Positions 13,301 to 27,477 are shown, numbered from the stretch's first letter. The stretch: 64,000 nucleotides of DNA from Litomosoides sigmodontis (GCA_963070105.1 OY718804.1:2706817-2770816), one strand, 5' to 3'. Notes: generated by a model from the letters alone, not told the origin. Program-made: numbers and translations.

Positions 13301-16000
13301 TAAAAAATTTAGCAAAATACCGAACAAAGTTAATGTAAGAAAATATACTATAAATAATACGTCAAGTGAAAAAATTGCTTATACTAATAAAAATTTACCA
13401 CTTGATCACTCGAAAAAATGAAAAGGAAATAATTTCTAAGTGGGCCTGCAATGGTAACGTGTATGAATTGCTTCATATATTCATAAAACCTTCTCCAAAT
13501 TGAGCAACATTTTTCTGTCAGACCAGTTTGCACACCAATTTCCACACCTGGAGTTTACGTAATTGAAGAATTAAAAGATTGAAACTTTCAGGAATGTTAT
13601 TATTCTATGTGAAATAATAAGCTTTGGCAATATCGGTATCCTCAAATTAGGAAGTATTAAATGAACCTTAATTTCTACTGGTGAATCCAAATAAAGTAAT
13701 AAGCTTCGACAATGAGGGCAAAGTGGAATACATAAAAACTTTCTTGACAAAAAAATCTTGTTTTTACTTAGCAATGCTTCCTATCTACATTGCGACACAA
13801 GACCAAACTAGAATAATTTATGTTCAGAGAAATTTATAGATTTCTTTTTTGAACCCGAAGCAACAGCAATGGATGCTGATTAAAGGGTAAAATCCATAGT
13901 TTTAATCAACTTCAACAGTAATCACCAATTTTTCTGACTACGGCGAAGATAGCTAAAAAAAGCATGCAAACTGGTACAAAATCATGTTGCACAGCAAATT
14001 CCAGAACGCAAAGCACAAGGACAGCCTGGAAATTTTGAACGTAATGAAAGGAGAAACGTTGAAAAGATATGTTAAAAAATGGAATTCGTAATTGACAATA
14101 GAAAACTCCGATAGTTTTTCTTGATTTCAAAAATAAATTTGGAGATTAAGGAACAAATATGTTCTTTTCCGCAAAAAAAGCTGAATCAGACTAAATTTGA
14201 ACAAGATGATTATTGATTACCTGCAGATAAAAATCCCCCGTTAGCTCTTCATCGAGCGTTTTTTCTTTGCTATTTTCAGTAGATACTTGTACGGTTTCGT
14301 TTAAGCTGACATCTGAATTAATTATAATTTATTTTACATTTTCTCCCACATTTCAGTTGCTTTTAATAGAGACTTATATTTTCTAACAAAATTGATAACA
14401 TGACAACACAGATGTCAATTGTTTAATTGGTTTAGAAGACTTTTGAATGGAAAAACAAAGCAAACCCGCTGTTTTTTCTGAATCTGCTTCGTTATCGCCC
14501 CAAGTCAAAATACCAGCTGCTATGGTTACAAGAGTTGCTGAGATTCCACTCATAGCGATAACACCGAATGGACCAAACAAGCTGGAAACCCTCGCTATAC
14601 CGAAAAACCTGCAGAAAGCTATAAAAATCGACGGTAATACCTTGATATTTAAATTTAAAAGGGTATAGAAAATATTAAAACTGCATTTGATAAAACGCAG
14701 TCCCTCGCAAGGATAACCTCATTAATATCCATGAAAAGTGTCCACAGAATGCCATAAATAGGAATGAAGGAAGAGGGATTACTCATTAATTTATAGACTC
14801 CTTATAAAATTTTCGTAAAAGTCATATTAAGAATTTACCAGAGAGGGACAGAAATTAAACGTGCCAATTTTTTATTTACTGAAAGTTGATCCTGCACATA
14901 AAGCCAAGCCACAAATGCGGCAAAGTAGAGCATCATCAGAATCAAGACCTTTAAAAAATCATTAATGGAAAATGAAAAACTAGCTCTTTCCTTCGTTTTT
15001 AGATCAAATTTTAAAATAAATTCGTTTAATTTATTTGTTTCCTATTCTACATAAGCAATAAGCGTTAAATACTTTCGGAATGAAGTCTCTAGTGGAAACT
15101 AACCCAAGTTTTCGTGCAAAATAGAATGATATGATCGATATTCTGATACAAATCACCGACAAGATGTACTAAAGCGACAAACGTAATATGGTTCAACGCT
15201 TTCAGAACCAAATAAGCACCCAATATGATAATTCCTTCGCGCCTACAACACAAACATCAATGCTCAAAAGTTGCCAAGTCTGCAAAATTTAAGCAAAAAA
15301 TGTTTTAAAACCAAATTTTAGAGATAAATATTCGGAAGTTCTCAAACCTTGCCAAATAAATGAGGAATAAATCGGTGGCACTTATAAATGCGTCATACGG
15401 TATGAGCAGAACAGCAACAAGTAATGGTGTATCCGCACTGTCTGCCCTTGATATCCAACCTTAATTTTATGAATTTCATATATCTTTAAAATTTTTTTTT
15501 TTAACATAAGTTAAAGTTTAACACAGTTACGGAAAACAAGATCTCACTTTTTCAATCTAGAAAGTCTCTGTTTTCTAACAAATCATTAATGGGCTCATTG
15601 AAATAGTACCATTAACTGCAGTATTAAACCTCTTCTTGAACGGAAAAAGAATCGTTCCAATTAGTGTAGCCCACAACAAAGGTGTTAAAAACATATACAT
15701 CACTTTGTATACGGCATAAAGCCCTGCCAAACATATTCCTGTCTGTAAAATGGTTACTTGAAAGTTATCTGTTATACCAAATAATTTTTTGGATTATTCG
15801 TGGAAAATATCTCACTTCCATAAGATTTATTTCATAAATTAGTGAAATGTCATTACAGGCACTCGACTAACGATATTTGCAAGAGTAGAAATTTGCAATT
15901 AAGTTAAACGTACCAATGAGAGCAATAGGGCATTGTAGAAAGCAAACTGAAGGGCAGCCCACTGATCGCTACTTGACATTAATCGTTCCACCAAACTCAT
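10382..16000 (-). CDS. TMEM245-like multipass membrane protein
   Basis: Many-exon gene encoding a polytopic membrane protein of the TMEM245 (C9orf5) type, which resembles the bacterial AI-2E/PerM permease fold; its cellular function is not established. The ATG at 16000-15998 has an AG acceptor 2 nt upstream. The first exon (15914-16000) reads MSLVERLMSSSDQWAALQFA, matching the family's N-terminal 'AFYN' region. The next gives LLWATLIGTILFPFKKRFN, close to the human 'LLWALLCGTFLHPFKRRL'. The middle holds a long hydrophilic luminal segment with TM helices on either side (13274-12385: LVMLLLVFGSLFTTIVVAF, then DWMLDYARNYTG). The C-terminal exons give LAAIFASIPVMAPCAVCIFG and SHPYVTGLAIIGGMYWLGL, then QGAIIGPILLCSMIVVANVY and the stop TGA at 10382. 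The GAIIGPILLC motif is the clearest family signature. Intron phases at the last junction (NELR/GSHPY) agree. Confidence 0.87.
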
Positions 16001-17767
16001 TTCTAAAACTTACAACTTGTTAGAATTTGTATTGTTCTTCTGATTTCGTCATCCATTACAAACACTCGACTACTGCTACAAAAAACTTAATAAAAATGGA
16101 TAACATCTTCACGATACGATCAATTAAAAACCTCGTTATTTGTTGCAAAGATTGCAAATTTTGCAAATTCTCAGCAATCAAATTACGGTGACACACAAAC
16201 CGGATTTCATTTTTCGTGTTGAATTGCTGAATGAATGCGTAATGTACAGGATAAATTGGTTAGAATTTAATAGTTTCCGACTACCGTTTATCACATTGAC
16301 GGTATTATCATTTTCGGCTATAGCAACAATCAACAACGATTTCATGATAACTTGAACATTCATAGAAATGCTTAGCTTCAGAATTCAATAATTAATTTAA
16401 AATTCGATGTTGTGAAAAAGATTTGAAATCATTCAAAGTTGAAGCAACTCAAAAGAGCACTCATCAATCATACAGCACATCGTAAAAACCTTTCAGGATT
16501 TTTGAAGCTTTTCTAACAAATCCGTTTCATACAAATTTCGACATCATTGCACCACCTATTGGTGCTTAAATAACTGAGAGAAACTAACACAGTTCTCATC
16601 CATTATTAAATTGATTCTAAGCCATAACTTAACCCAAACAATAAATATTACATAGTAGCTGGGTGTATTTGATGTATTCCAAAAATATATTCATTTCTCG
16701 AAACTTCAATAACATTCGAAGCAAAGAACAACTGAATAGATCTAAGCTAGACTGTTAAAGACTGATTTTTCAATTTAATTATCTTCAAATTGGTGCTAAC
16801 TTTCCCATTGCAATTACTCTTTTAATTTTCCCTTTTTGATTCTTACCATCTTAAAAACGTCTTGATCAGTCGATATTAAGGTAAAGTTAAATAAAAATTC
16901 ATTGTAAACTGCAATTACACTCATTAAGAAACACTTTACCATCCATACAGGAAGCACTCAGCAAGCACTGTGCGAACTATTTCCAGTAACCTATATAGTT
17001 ATCACAGTATCAGTGAGTAAAATTTGCTACTTTCAACTACTACGTGCACTGGCGGTGAAACGTGATTACGCACGCACTACAAAATTAGCAAAAATTCCAG
17101 CAACTATGGCAAATGTTTAAAAATAAAAACTAAAGTAAGTAGATGGATAAATTATCCACAAATTTTACAAATTTAGGAGAAAATAATGAAAAAAAAGAAC
17201 TTCCTAGTGGTGCGTGTTCGGGAAATCACTTCAGGAAATAACCGTTTCGAGTTGCATAGTATCAGTACTCTTCTGTCGTTCATATAATCTCATATCGAAA
17301 TTTTTCCTATTTGATTATATTAAGCAAGATAAGTAATTATTTCTAAAAATGTTATTATTTCTAATCATTTAATGAAATTTATACAGTGACTGTGACTAGT
17401 ACTATAACTGTGGTTAATACTATAACTGAAAGATATCACTAATTGTTGATAGAAAGATACAATTCATCATATCGCATTCCCACACCTCAGTGTACAACGA
17501 CACAACCTTCTCACCACCGACATCACTTCATGGAAGAGGTTCCTCGATTACTTTAGTATAACGATTTTCCTGCTGCAACAGACGATAATGGCTCTAATTG
17601 AGGCTCTTGACGAGAAGATCGACCATTTTAAAATTCGAAAAGCAGGGGTGCGGAGAATGTTTATTGTAGAGGGATAAAGGTGTATGTTGCACGGGTTGTG
17701 GATTTCGGTATGGTATGATGTTGTAAATTATCATTAGTAAAAAATATTCCAGTACGAAATCTGGGAA
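16001..17767. promoter_or_regulatory. Divergent intergenic region (TMEM245-like / lin-9)
   Basis: About 1.77 kb separates the start codons of two divergently transcribed genes, so it must contain both promoters. Open frames on either strand are short and lack splice logic. A trans-splice-like acceptor AG lies at 17751-17752, 15 nt before the lin-9 ATG, and another lies 2 nt before the TMEM245-like ATG. No specific factor site is claimed. Confidence 0.5.
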
Positions 17768-20700
17768 ATGCCGGGAGTGGGCGAATCATCGAGGTATCAT
17801 CTTCGTGGACCTGTAAAGCCACCCTCACGTTATACGGATTCTGGTGATGAAAGCCAGGAAGTTGCGCGCTTGTCAAGTTCAAAATTAAAAAGGTAGTTGT
17901 ATTTGTTGTTATGAACATCCACTTGTTTGTAATTCATGATCTGTTGATTACTTGCATGATGAAGCATTGAATTACATGTCACTTCGTGTATGTCATACGT
18001 GTTTGTTTTCCTAACTTAAAAAACAACATTCGCTTTAGTAAACGCTCTTCGCCAGTAAAACGTAGTGGAAAAGGGCCAAAAGCAGAAAGTGATACTGATA
18101 GTAATGTTTCAAGTGGTACCAGCAGTAGAGTGCTCTCAAAGGCAGCCGAAGTAAGTTTAATGATTTGAATCGATTGAAGGACCCTTTTTCCATTGTTTCT
18201 TTGTTGTCAGAAAATTTTAACTAATCATTTATTTTCCGTAAACATAGCAATTGGCAGTTTCTACAAATGAAAACATGAAGCTGCATGATATCCATTGGGT
18301 TTGTTTCGTATGAGTGCCATTTTTAATCCGGAATGCTTGGGATTCATTAAAATATGTTATCCAAATTATTGTCATCTTTAGAAGTTATAATTTTATTTTA
18401 GAGTCCTAAAAGTAAGGTAATGAATAATGGCCCACAAAAAGATATCTCAAAGGAAAATACGATACTGCGTGCTGCACGTCCCCAACCGTCTGAAATATCA
18501 CCAACGATGAGAGAGAATTTACGGCATTTGAAAAATGTTTTGAAATTACCTAAGGCAATGTCTTTCTTTGTACTCAAAAAGTTCAGATGTAATTCAGTGA
18601 TGAGTAAAATATGATGATATATTTACAAAAAGCGGAAATTGCAAGTTAGTGGATTGATGAAGACATAAAACTGTCATGCTGTTTTGATGTCTTCGATAGA
18701 ATTTGTTTTATTATCGGAGTCTTTGTTTTTCAATTCTGAACAAAAAAATCATTGATTTTCGAAGTTTTTAGGCTCGTAGATGGGTCTATTGCGAATTTTT
18801 TTACTCCGGTGTTGACCAACAACTTTTCTCTGGAGATAATGAATTTGTACAGTTGCTTCACGAAATGTTTCCAAACTTGCGTGTTTTCAAACTTTGCCGA
18901 CCGGAATGGAGAGCTATAAGACGAATGATAGGAAAGCCGAGAAGGTGCTCGGAAGCTTTCCTAAGCGAGGAGCGTGAGTCGCTGGAATCCAAAAGGTATA
19001 ATGTTAGACACTGAAAATGTATTTCAATATTCCATTGCTTTAATAAAATATCACTGATATTATTAATATTGTTTCCTACTGTTGTGCCTTCACAACTCGT
19101 TACACTTATCATCAAGTTACTAATCTTGCTATTTCTTTGAACTTTTTCTTCAGATTTTTACTGGTTGATAATTTATAGAGCTAGAATTCGTCAGATTTAC
19201 GATGGGAGTTTAATGAATATTCCGCCTGGATGTGAGCTTCCATTACGCCTACCTCCTCCATTAATAATCGGAGCAAAGATTTACGCGCGTGTGCGAACTC
19301 CAAAAGACGGTATCTATGCTGGTACTATTGATGCCATACTGCCAGCTTCATATAGAGTTGTGTTTGATAAGGAGGAGATGATACCACCAATGATTATCAA
19401 AGATTCGGAAGTCATGTCGGCTCAGACGGTTCACATTTTCATATTTCTCGTTTTTGAATTTCTTTATATTGGTGAGCGCAGCCTCTGGTTTTTGTGCTTA
19501 TCACAGTGAATGGGTGGTTGATGAACCTTACGCTTTGAAACTTAGTAATATCCATTTTTTTGCAGATTGAACTACTCTCAATTAATTACTTTTTGGAACA
19601 GAACCGTTCCGCTATTCCGCCCTCACTAATCAGATTTGGTCACGCTGGCGTCCTTCCAAAGTTTGTTGATGCGTCATCCTCTAGTCGTTCCCCTACAGGA
19701 CTAGATTCTATTCGAAAATCAAGTAGAAGTAAGTTCAGAAAAATTCGTTTGCTCCAAACATTTTTGAGCTAAAAAGAGAATCTTGGCTGTGATATAAGAA
19801 TGGCAGGATATAAACGGTAGTCTTCAGGGAAAATAGATATCTCATGTACCATATGTTGCTAAGAAAAATTACACCACACTAAGTACCATTATTTGGCTAC
19901 ATTAAAGAGTTGCTGTAAGCAGTATCAAGGTTGCCATGCTTGTTTGTTTGCTTAGCGAACCTTTTTTCAATAATGACTCAATTACTAACTGGTTAAAGGC
20001 CACTGTTGGAAAACACGTCATAGTGAATAACTTCAGTCATGGTAATTCTAATATCTTCACGGATTCTTGATAATCCGCTAACTGAAGTGTATTCCGTCAG
20101 AATTGTGGATTTTAACTGCTGTTAGCGTTTAGAATTGGAGTAACTACTGGTTGGAACTGGTAAGATCAAGTCTGACTCCAAGATTCGGTTTCATGAGCAC
20201 TGGAATTTATTTTTCATCTTTTAAAGACTATAAAATCTTATAAATTTCAAATTTGCCTTACTCTATTATATGTTCCCTTGCCAGATAGGCTGTAATATTA
20301 ATTTTTATAGTGACGCTTAAATATTTGATGGTTAATTAATGTTGCAGTTTTATCACTTTTTCTGTTCACCGATTTTCACATCTGTCGCTTTTTTTAATAT
20401 TGCAGTTCGAGATGAAAAAGTCGGGAATTTCCCTGTCCGAATGCTCGTTATACTCGTAAAATTGAGTAAGTTAATAGAAGTTAAGCGAAGCTTAGTTAAA
20501 TCATTATGTGAATTAAATATGGAAGCTGAAAAAATGAATATGATAACAGATTGCTATCCGATGGCCTTCCAGGTTTGTTTTTTCTATTCCTTTGATTCTC
20601 ATGAAACGAAAATATTCTTAAAAAACGCACAACTGTTTTAAAATTCGTCACTCGCTGCGAACACCAATTTTTTTGTATGATGCCAAGAATACCAAAGTTT

Positions 20701-21557
20701 GATGCCAAGAAACATAGTTTTTAGAAGAGGTACGCTCAAGTGGTAATTGACATGGAAACAATAAACAGACAGCTGCAGTCTTACCTAAACGCTATCAGTG
20801 AATATTGCAATCAGTTGTTGCCACAGTTAAGCGAAGTTAGTTTCAAAGCATATTCTTTCTTTTTCAAAACACTACGCTCGTCTTTCTACATTCAAATAGT
20901 GTTAATGCGTTATGTTTTTAAGAAAATCGTATGATACGAAAATCAATTAGACATTACATTTTACTCCTGTATTCTAAAACGTGGAGGGGTAGAAGGAGGG
21001 AGGAAGTAGATAATTTGTGTTTATTTTTGAATTAAATCTAAATTTATTAATTAGAGTAATTGCAGTTATCATTAACTTCACGACCAGAAGCACTAAGAAA
21101 AATGTGTCAAACTCATTCAGTACAGATTGTCAAACACTGCAATAACGGACTGAATGTGCAAAACAAACATGCACTGGATTTGGTTACCTCACTGACTGCA
21201 CTTCTGTTACAGGTATATTTTTGAGTCAAAGTCGAGGAATCTGAAAAATACCTGATTTAAATTGCATGTCTCTATGTCATTAACTCAGTCAATGGATACA
21301 ACCTTAGAACCATGAGATTGCTAGCTATGGAAATTTAATCTGGGTTGTATTAATGTACACTAATGTATCTGCTTCAACAGATTCGAGCATTGGGACAACA
21401 GAGTTGTACACCACTCGACTTACATACCCTCTCGGAATCGTTGAACGAAATTCGAAAGCAAGTTGACCCGTCGAATGCAGCTGCTTTCCAAGATTTTGTG
21501 GAAGTACACATGAAACAAATTCACAACATGATGCTGAATATTGGAAATGTCTGCTGA
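17768..21557 (+). CDS. lin-9: LIN-9, DREAM/MuvB core subunit (DIRP domain)
   Basis: LIN-9 is a scaffold of the nuclear MuvB core that joins E2F/DP/Rb-family or MYB to control cell-cycle and germline genes. Exons read by eye, all in phase: 17768-17892, 18039-18150, probable 18248-18298, 18402-18554, 18772-18995, 19179-19428, 19566-19728, 20406-20572, 20725-20835, 21066-21212 and 21381-21557. The product is about 559 residues (542 without the doubtful exon; human LIN9 is 542). The DIRP domain begins at ARRWVYCEFFYSGVDQQLF and continues LFSGDNEF, FPNLR, EWRAIRRMIGKPRRCSEAF. Later come the tudor-like 'IIGAKIYARVR' and 'YRVVFDKE', NYFLEQNRSAIPPSLIRFG, then coiled-coil regions NFPVRMLVILVKLSKLI and YAQVVIDMETINRQLQSYL. 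The C-terminus is ASNAAAFQDFVE-type sequence ending NIGNVC, with stop TGA at 21555-21557. The intron after 18554 uses a GC donor. Confidence 0.95.
18555..18771 (+). other. GC-AG intron in lin-9
   Basis: The conserved junction LKLPK/ARRWVYC forces the exon to end at AAG (18554). The intron begins GCAATG and ends TTTTTAG (18771). No GT is available that keeps both flanking conserved residues in phase. GC-AG introns are a known minor class spliced by the major spliceosome. Confidence 0.8.
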
Positions 21558-22957
21558 CTTTCATTTTTTATGATATGTACTAGAATTGCCATTCATTTCG
21601 GCCTTGTATTTTTCTGAAGTAAAATCTATATTTCTCGTTGGAAACTGTATTTCGCAGTCTTTATTTCTTGATCCTCTGGCCACATTTTAAAAGCGGTTGT
21701 GACAACACTTTTCACACTTCATATGTGTCAGTACACAATTAGGGTAGCAGGTAGCGGATTTGTCAGACTTAACTGTAATCATCCATTCTACCATCAGGAC
21801 TTCGTGATGGTTGCGAATAACGGCGACAATGACAGGTAAAGACTGTATGTTGAATAGAAATTTCTTAAATCTGAAGGATGAATGTGAGGCGCAAACACCA
21901 GTAGCTGAAGACAAGTTTAATCACTTTGTTGTTTTACAGTTTAGGAATTTAGAAATGATCAGATGCGAAGAGAATGTTCCCTTTGAGAGGGCCTATCAGC
22001 AAAGGGACGTAAAATGAATTGCTTGAATTTGACTTTTTTAAGAATTAAAATGCCTAAAAAATGATTTGTGACTTTGGAAGATTGGAAAGTATATTGCTCT
22101 TCACCTTTTCACCGATTTAGACCTCATTTACATTGAAAGGTTTCTTTTTTGAAAAGAGTGAAAAAGTGCAGTATCGTTTTAGCAATAATCCCATTCTTTA
22201 ACAAGCTTGCCAGACTTGGTTGTACGAAGTATTTCAAAAAGATTTATAATAATTTTCCCTACAATCACCATGATGGATATTGAAAAAATTGCAATGTGAG
22301 CATAAAATAGTTATATGCAAGCAAAATCAATCGATCATTTCACATAGACAATTTCAGATCATATGATGAGAAAACGTAAATCAACCATTAGTAAATACAA
22401 CAAAACCTTTTAGCAATATTTAACGAATTAAAATAATTGAACTAATATAACTTAGTGGAATAAATTACAGAAAGAATTATTAAAAGACTGGAAAACAATG
22501 TTTAAGATGTTCGAGACTATATTATTAGTGTAAAAGTTTTTACAGAGTATCGAAATGACCAGACAATATTGGAGCTGAAATAGCCGTTGATAATAACTTC
22601 GTATAATCCCAGTAAAACGGTAGGTAAAAGGGCCCATTAGATGTTGCAAATACGACGCACTGTAACATTTTGGGATAGATATTGGTGCACGATAGATGAA
22701 AAAAATTTATGGAAAAATATTAAGTGGAAGTAGCGAAATGTAAATTCGGAAGTTTTAATATGACCACTGCTAAATTTATAGTAAACAAGAAAGAAAATGT
22801 TACTGCAATTAAGTCTAATTGATATTACCACACCAAAATGTAACTGAATGGAGACTTTTCAGATGTTAATTCGAACTGGCTCGGTTTTGACTAATACTAA
22901 ATCATAAGTAACATCCACAAAAGAAACCTTCACAAATCGATATATATACTTCCTCAT
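21558..22957. other. Convergent intergenic region, no gene seen
   Basis: Lies between the stop codons of lin-9 (plus) and the SLC36-like gene (minus), so it should hold both 3' untranslated regions. Short open frames such as 21687-21914 on minus and 21811-22017 on plus overlap each other and show no recognisable protein or splice context. Confidence 0.5.
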
Positions 22958-25900
22958 TTACAGCTTTTCGATAATGGTTAAACAATTTGCGTATACCCCA
23001 GCACCAACTGCGAAAATTCCAATTATTATGACGAAAATATTCCATGAGATTTTTAAATATCTTTGGTGAGTGTCAAGTGAAATCTGAAATCACCGTTTCG
23101 AGTAAACCAATGGGAAATTTCACTCGGCCTTTCGAACTTCAGTTTTTTCTTTTTCATTTTGGAATGACATTGAAAAACATTTAATTTTTGATTTAATTTT
23201 ACACATTCAACAGAATCGAACTTTTCCATGCGGAGAATGAAAAAGTGAAAGTTTGCAATAAATAAAACTGCCTGAGAACAAATAACCTTCCAATCATTCC
23301 AGAAAGTGACCATTTCAAATATTGGTGGATATATAAGCGCACAAAGAGTACCACTTGTTACCCCAACCAAGGGTATCATGATTTCTAGGTGAGGTATACT
23401 TATGGATAATAGCATTGTAACGGACACCCAAAATATTCTGAAACTAGAGTAATTTTGTTCATGCTCATGAGCAGCGAAGCACATATGTTTGCTTAATATT
23501 TCTTCTTTAATGCACTTTTCACAACAATGTAAATTTGGGGAACATATCGTAATTAAAAAAGGTGGATAAAAATAAATTTAACTGTACGGTTCGTATATCT
23601 TTTGTCACATAAACATATGTTCTTAAAGATTAATCTTTTAAGTACCTGAATCCTTTATCGACTACTATCTTCAAAACATTTGGAAAACGACTTATAAATT
23701 TTCGATAGAAACCATTAAAAAGCATATCCAGTATGACGTACAAAGCAACAGAATGGCCTAGCATCGATTGCAATATCAAAAATACATTGATCGTTGAATA
23801 TAATCTAAAATAGATACGTTCGTTAATCTTTCAGCTAACAGTTTCGCTTTCTCGTAATGACTGAACTTAATGTTGGGAACACAATTAAAAATATATGACA
23901 TCTGTCATCATTCGTCATACATATTACTTTTAGATTTCTCTCATCTATAGCTACTTTTCACCAACAACTACTGAGAATTAAAACTACTGAGGATTATATA
24001 GCCAATAAAAAAATACTTGATACATGCATAATTATAAGATATTACTTACAAATGAGCTAGAATCAATTCTAGAAACTTTCGAATGTAGAAAACAATTAAC
24101 CCTTTCTTCGGCACATTCATAGTAATAGTTGGCTGTGTATTCGATCCAAATGCCGTATAACCATAAAAACCAATTGCAATCATAAATAATGTACAAAAAC
24201 ACATCGTTGTTGGTAATACGCCAAAATTACTGAGAAAATCCTCTGGTGTTTCGAGTTTGTTTTCCACTGGTAGAATCTTCAATTAAGGAATATAGAAAGA
24301 AGTGATAACAGTTTACCGTATTGCTGAAATTTAGAAATAATTACCATTGTTTGTCCCTCAAAAGCATACATTGCCATCCCAATGAACATGATAACACCAG
24401 TAAAATTAGTGACAGCAGGAAGCTCACTCCAGTGATTTGGTTGTCGTATTGTGAACTGCATAATAACAAAAGCACCCAACAAGAAAAACACGGATGACAC
24501 CATCGCAAATATACTGAGCAGACGCATTTCCGTAAACATGTTCAATGCAAGAATGGGTACTGAAGACATGCCAATAGTAAAGAAAATATGAATATCTCCA
24601 ACAACTTGGATAAGAGCGCAGCAATCAAAGACACAGCAACAATTATGCTTAGAATCCTTCCATAAATATAGACAGACGAATGTTAAAAAAAACAAATGCA
24701 GAAAATGAAGAACAGATTTTTTTAAAAGCTTGCTAATTTTGGATTGTTTTTAAAGCTGACGCATCACTAAAGGGAACAGCCTCAACCATCCTTGTTATCG
24801 GTATGCTTTGTTTTGTGACCGATTGATTTTTCGTTATATTTCACACAAAAGTTCAATAAAGCGCAAAATGTACGTGGTCATTTAAGTTTGCATAAATATC
24901 GAAAAAAAACCTACCAAACGAAATAAGAGCCATTACTTTGACACCTCCCGCAATATAATCGCCCAATAAATGATTCATATTATCCGCTATAAACAATATT
25001 GCAACGCTGCACATGCCTAGCTGATAAAACAGTATTGTAACATTTACTATATACCTACAAAAAACAATGAATCACAGAATATGCCAACAATCTTCGATGC
25101 TAAATTAAAAACTAGGACAATTTCGTTTAGTCTAGAGAACAATACCTGCATATAGTACTGCACTAGTCAGCAAAATTCAGCATTCTATGCCTCAAACTCT
25201 TGTAATAATTAAATTAGATGAAATAAGAAAATAATAAGTATCTAGCGCAATTAACTACCTCACATGATTTGAAGCACCAATCTTATTTCCATCTATAATA
25301 TCCAATTGTTAGATAAGCAAACTCCACAATGATAAGAAAACTAACAGAGACAATATTGATTATGGTATATGTTCAAGCAAATTCATATCTACCTTCCCTA
25401 ATCAATATAAATTTTACATTAAAATTGTCCATTATGAAACTTTTCAAGCTAAACAAAAAATACTTGACTTACATAATGATTTTGCTATTATTCCGTAATA
25501 TTCTTATATCACTGAAATCACAGACTTTCTTCGCAAAATGACCATAATCAAGGGAAACACGTTCTGATTTTTTCGCCAAGTGTTGTGAAGATCTAACAAG
25601 AATATGGTCACCATACCAATTAAATCCCGCAATGACGAAGTTTAACACAAGAGAAGTCTGAATAATCAATACACAAAGTATGCATTTATTTAAGGATTTG
25701 TGTATAAAATTGGCACGTATGGCTTATATAATTATCAATGTATGTTAACATAAAAACTTTAGCTGAATCTATTGTAATTTCAAAAATTAAATGAAACAGA
25801 AACTCACCCATAAACCTCCAAGTTTCCAAGCATACGGCAATGAAAAGCAACCAGCATTAAACATACTTTTAGAAAGAGTCATTATTGCACGGTGTGGTCT

Positions 25901-26176
25901 GAAAATGTACCTGACTCTTTAAAATTTAAAAAACGATCACATTTTAAGAGGAAGCAGTAACGGCCACCAATATATATTAAAAGATAGCATGTGAGTGCGA
26001 ATGATTTTGAGTGGAATAATATCCCAACAAAATCATACAATTCAAATTATATTATAAATATCACGCCAACTCTATCTCTTAATTTGCATAAGAACTTACG
26101 AAATAACATCACCCTTGCGTGTTTCTTGCTGTACCAAATGCCTAACATCGTTGATGCTCGTACTGTCCTCACTCAT
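22958..26176 (-). CDS. SLC36-type (Aa_trans) proton-coupled amino-acid transporter
   Basis: Multi-exon gene for a polytopic amino-acid transporter of the AAAP/SLC36 class, which moves small amino acids with protons at plasma or lysosomal membranes. The start ATG (26176-26174) opens a short hydrophilic N-terminus (MSEDSTSINDVRHLVQQET). It joins in phase (TC/A gives Ser) to the exon at 25898 with SPHRAIMTLSKSMFNAGCF then SLPYAWKLGGLW, the first transmembrane helix of the family. Later segments are FVIAGFNWYGDHILVRSSQ, FYQLGMCSVAILFIADNMN, IFFTIGMSSVPILALNMFTE, NFTGVIMFIGMAMYAFEGQT and FGVLPTTMCFCTLFMIAIG then FYGYTAFGS. The 'FEGQT' and 'FGYxxFG' motifs are characteristic. The last exon ends NCLTIIEKL with stop TAA at 22958-22960. 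It is probably full length with about 10-11 helices. Substrate and exact paralogue cannot be told from sequence alone. Confidence 0.9.
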
Positions 26177-27477
26177 TCGATCGATTCGATTATCCCTTAG
26201 GAATAGTAGGTGCAAAATAAACCCAGCAGATGCTTTTCTCTGAAATTTGATTAGTGCAAATAAAAAAAATACACCAGCTTCGTGTACTTACTGACTTCAT
26301 ATCCATAGAATTATTATAGTGAAAAACAAAAAAAAAAAAAGATGCAGTGCCATCTATCAATATGATACAGCATCAGTTCGATTAGTTTCTAAAAGTATAA
26401 TGAAAATTTTCTCCCATATCATATATGACAATGTCCTTTCAACATTCAATTTGCATGTGTGATCCAATGATGTTAGCAATTCTTAACGAAGATCATAACA
26501 TACGAAATATACAATAACGTGTCTGCCATACCGTAAAACAAACAGTGTGACCATATGGTGAAAGTGTTCACATGTCGACAACTCCACTCACATGAAAACA
26601 GCAATCAAAATGCAATAAATTGTGAAGAGAATGGCAGAGAATAAAACATGACATCTTAAAAAAGGAAAAGCAATGCTTTATGTGTTTGAGCTGAAATCAA
26701 GAATGTGCTATTACGGGAAAAATCCAACTACATTTGACATTAATATATGGAAAACCTTAAAATGCTTCATCCCAACCATTTTACTGGGTTTCTTTCATTA
26801 GCTGCTCAATTTACCAACTTGGCTCTTTCCAACGTTGTCAATACTTTGTTTTAGAATTGACAAGCCAACCATCTCGCATCCATCTGTTATACTTATCCAT
26901 CTAACTCGCACTCATAATACTTAATCTTTAGTCATATTACGAAATTTAATAGTCCAGATAACTAAACCACTCCCACTTAAAACCACATATTTATTTCAAC
27001 AGTGCATGGTTTTAGTTTTCTGATCTCAACAGTCTGATATTCCACCTCAGAAAGATGATGTATTCTACAAACGACTCGCTTCTGCTACAACGCCCTCAAC
27101 ATAATAACAACAATGAGGAACTTATTCCAGCTATATTCGTCTTTGCAAACTACTTTGACAAAACTCCTCTTTCACGGCAGTAATGTTTCTTCTTTTGCAC
27201 ACATTTTTTGAAATTATGTTTCCAATATTTTCCTATAAAATATAACGAAAAAAGGACTATCACAAAATTTATAAAAAATTTCTAATGTGGAAAAGCAAGT
27301 ACGAATACACAAATTTTGAGGTCATGGAAAATTAGACCATAAACATCAGATCAATTTAATCGGAACAAATTTCAAATTAGTTTTTCGTCGAACATATCCC
27401 ACTGAATAACAATATGTTTAAAGTAATCTAACTAAATAATGGTAACACAATTCAAATGCAAGCACAAAAATTTTACT
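26177..27477. other. Intergenic region, no gene seen
   Basis: About 1.3 kb between the start of the SLC36-like gene and the stop of the APC4 gene, both on minus. AT-rich; no exon with recognisable protein. Expected to contain the SLC36 promoter and the APC4 3' untranslated region. Confidence 0.5.
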
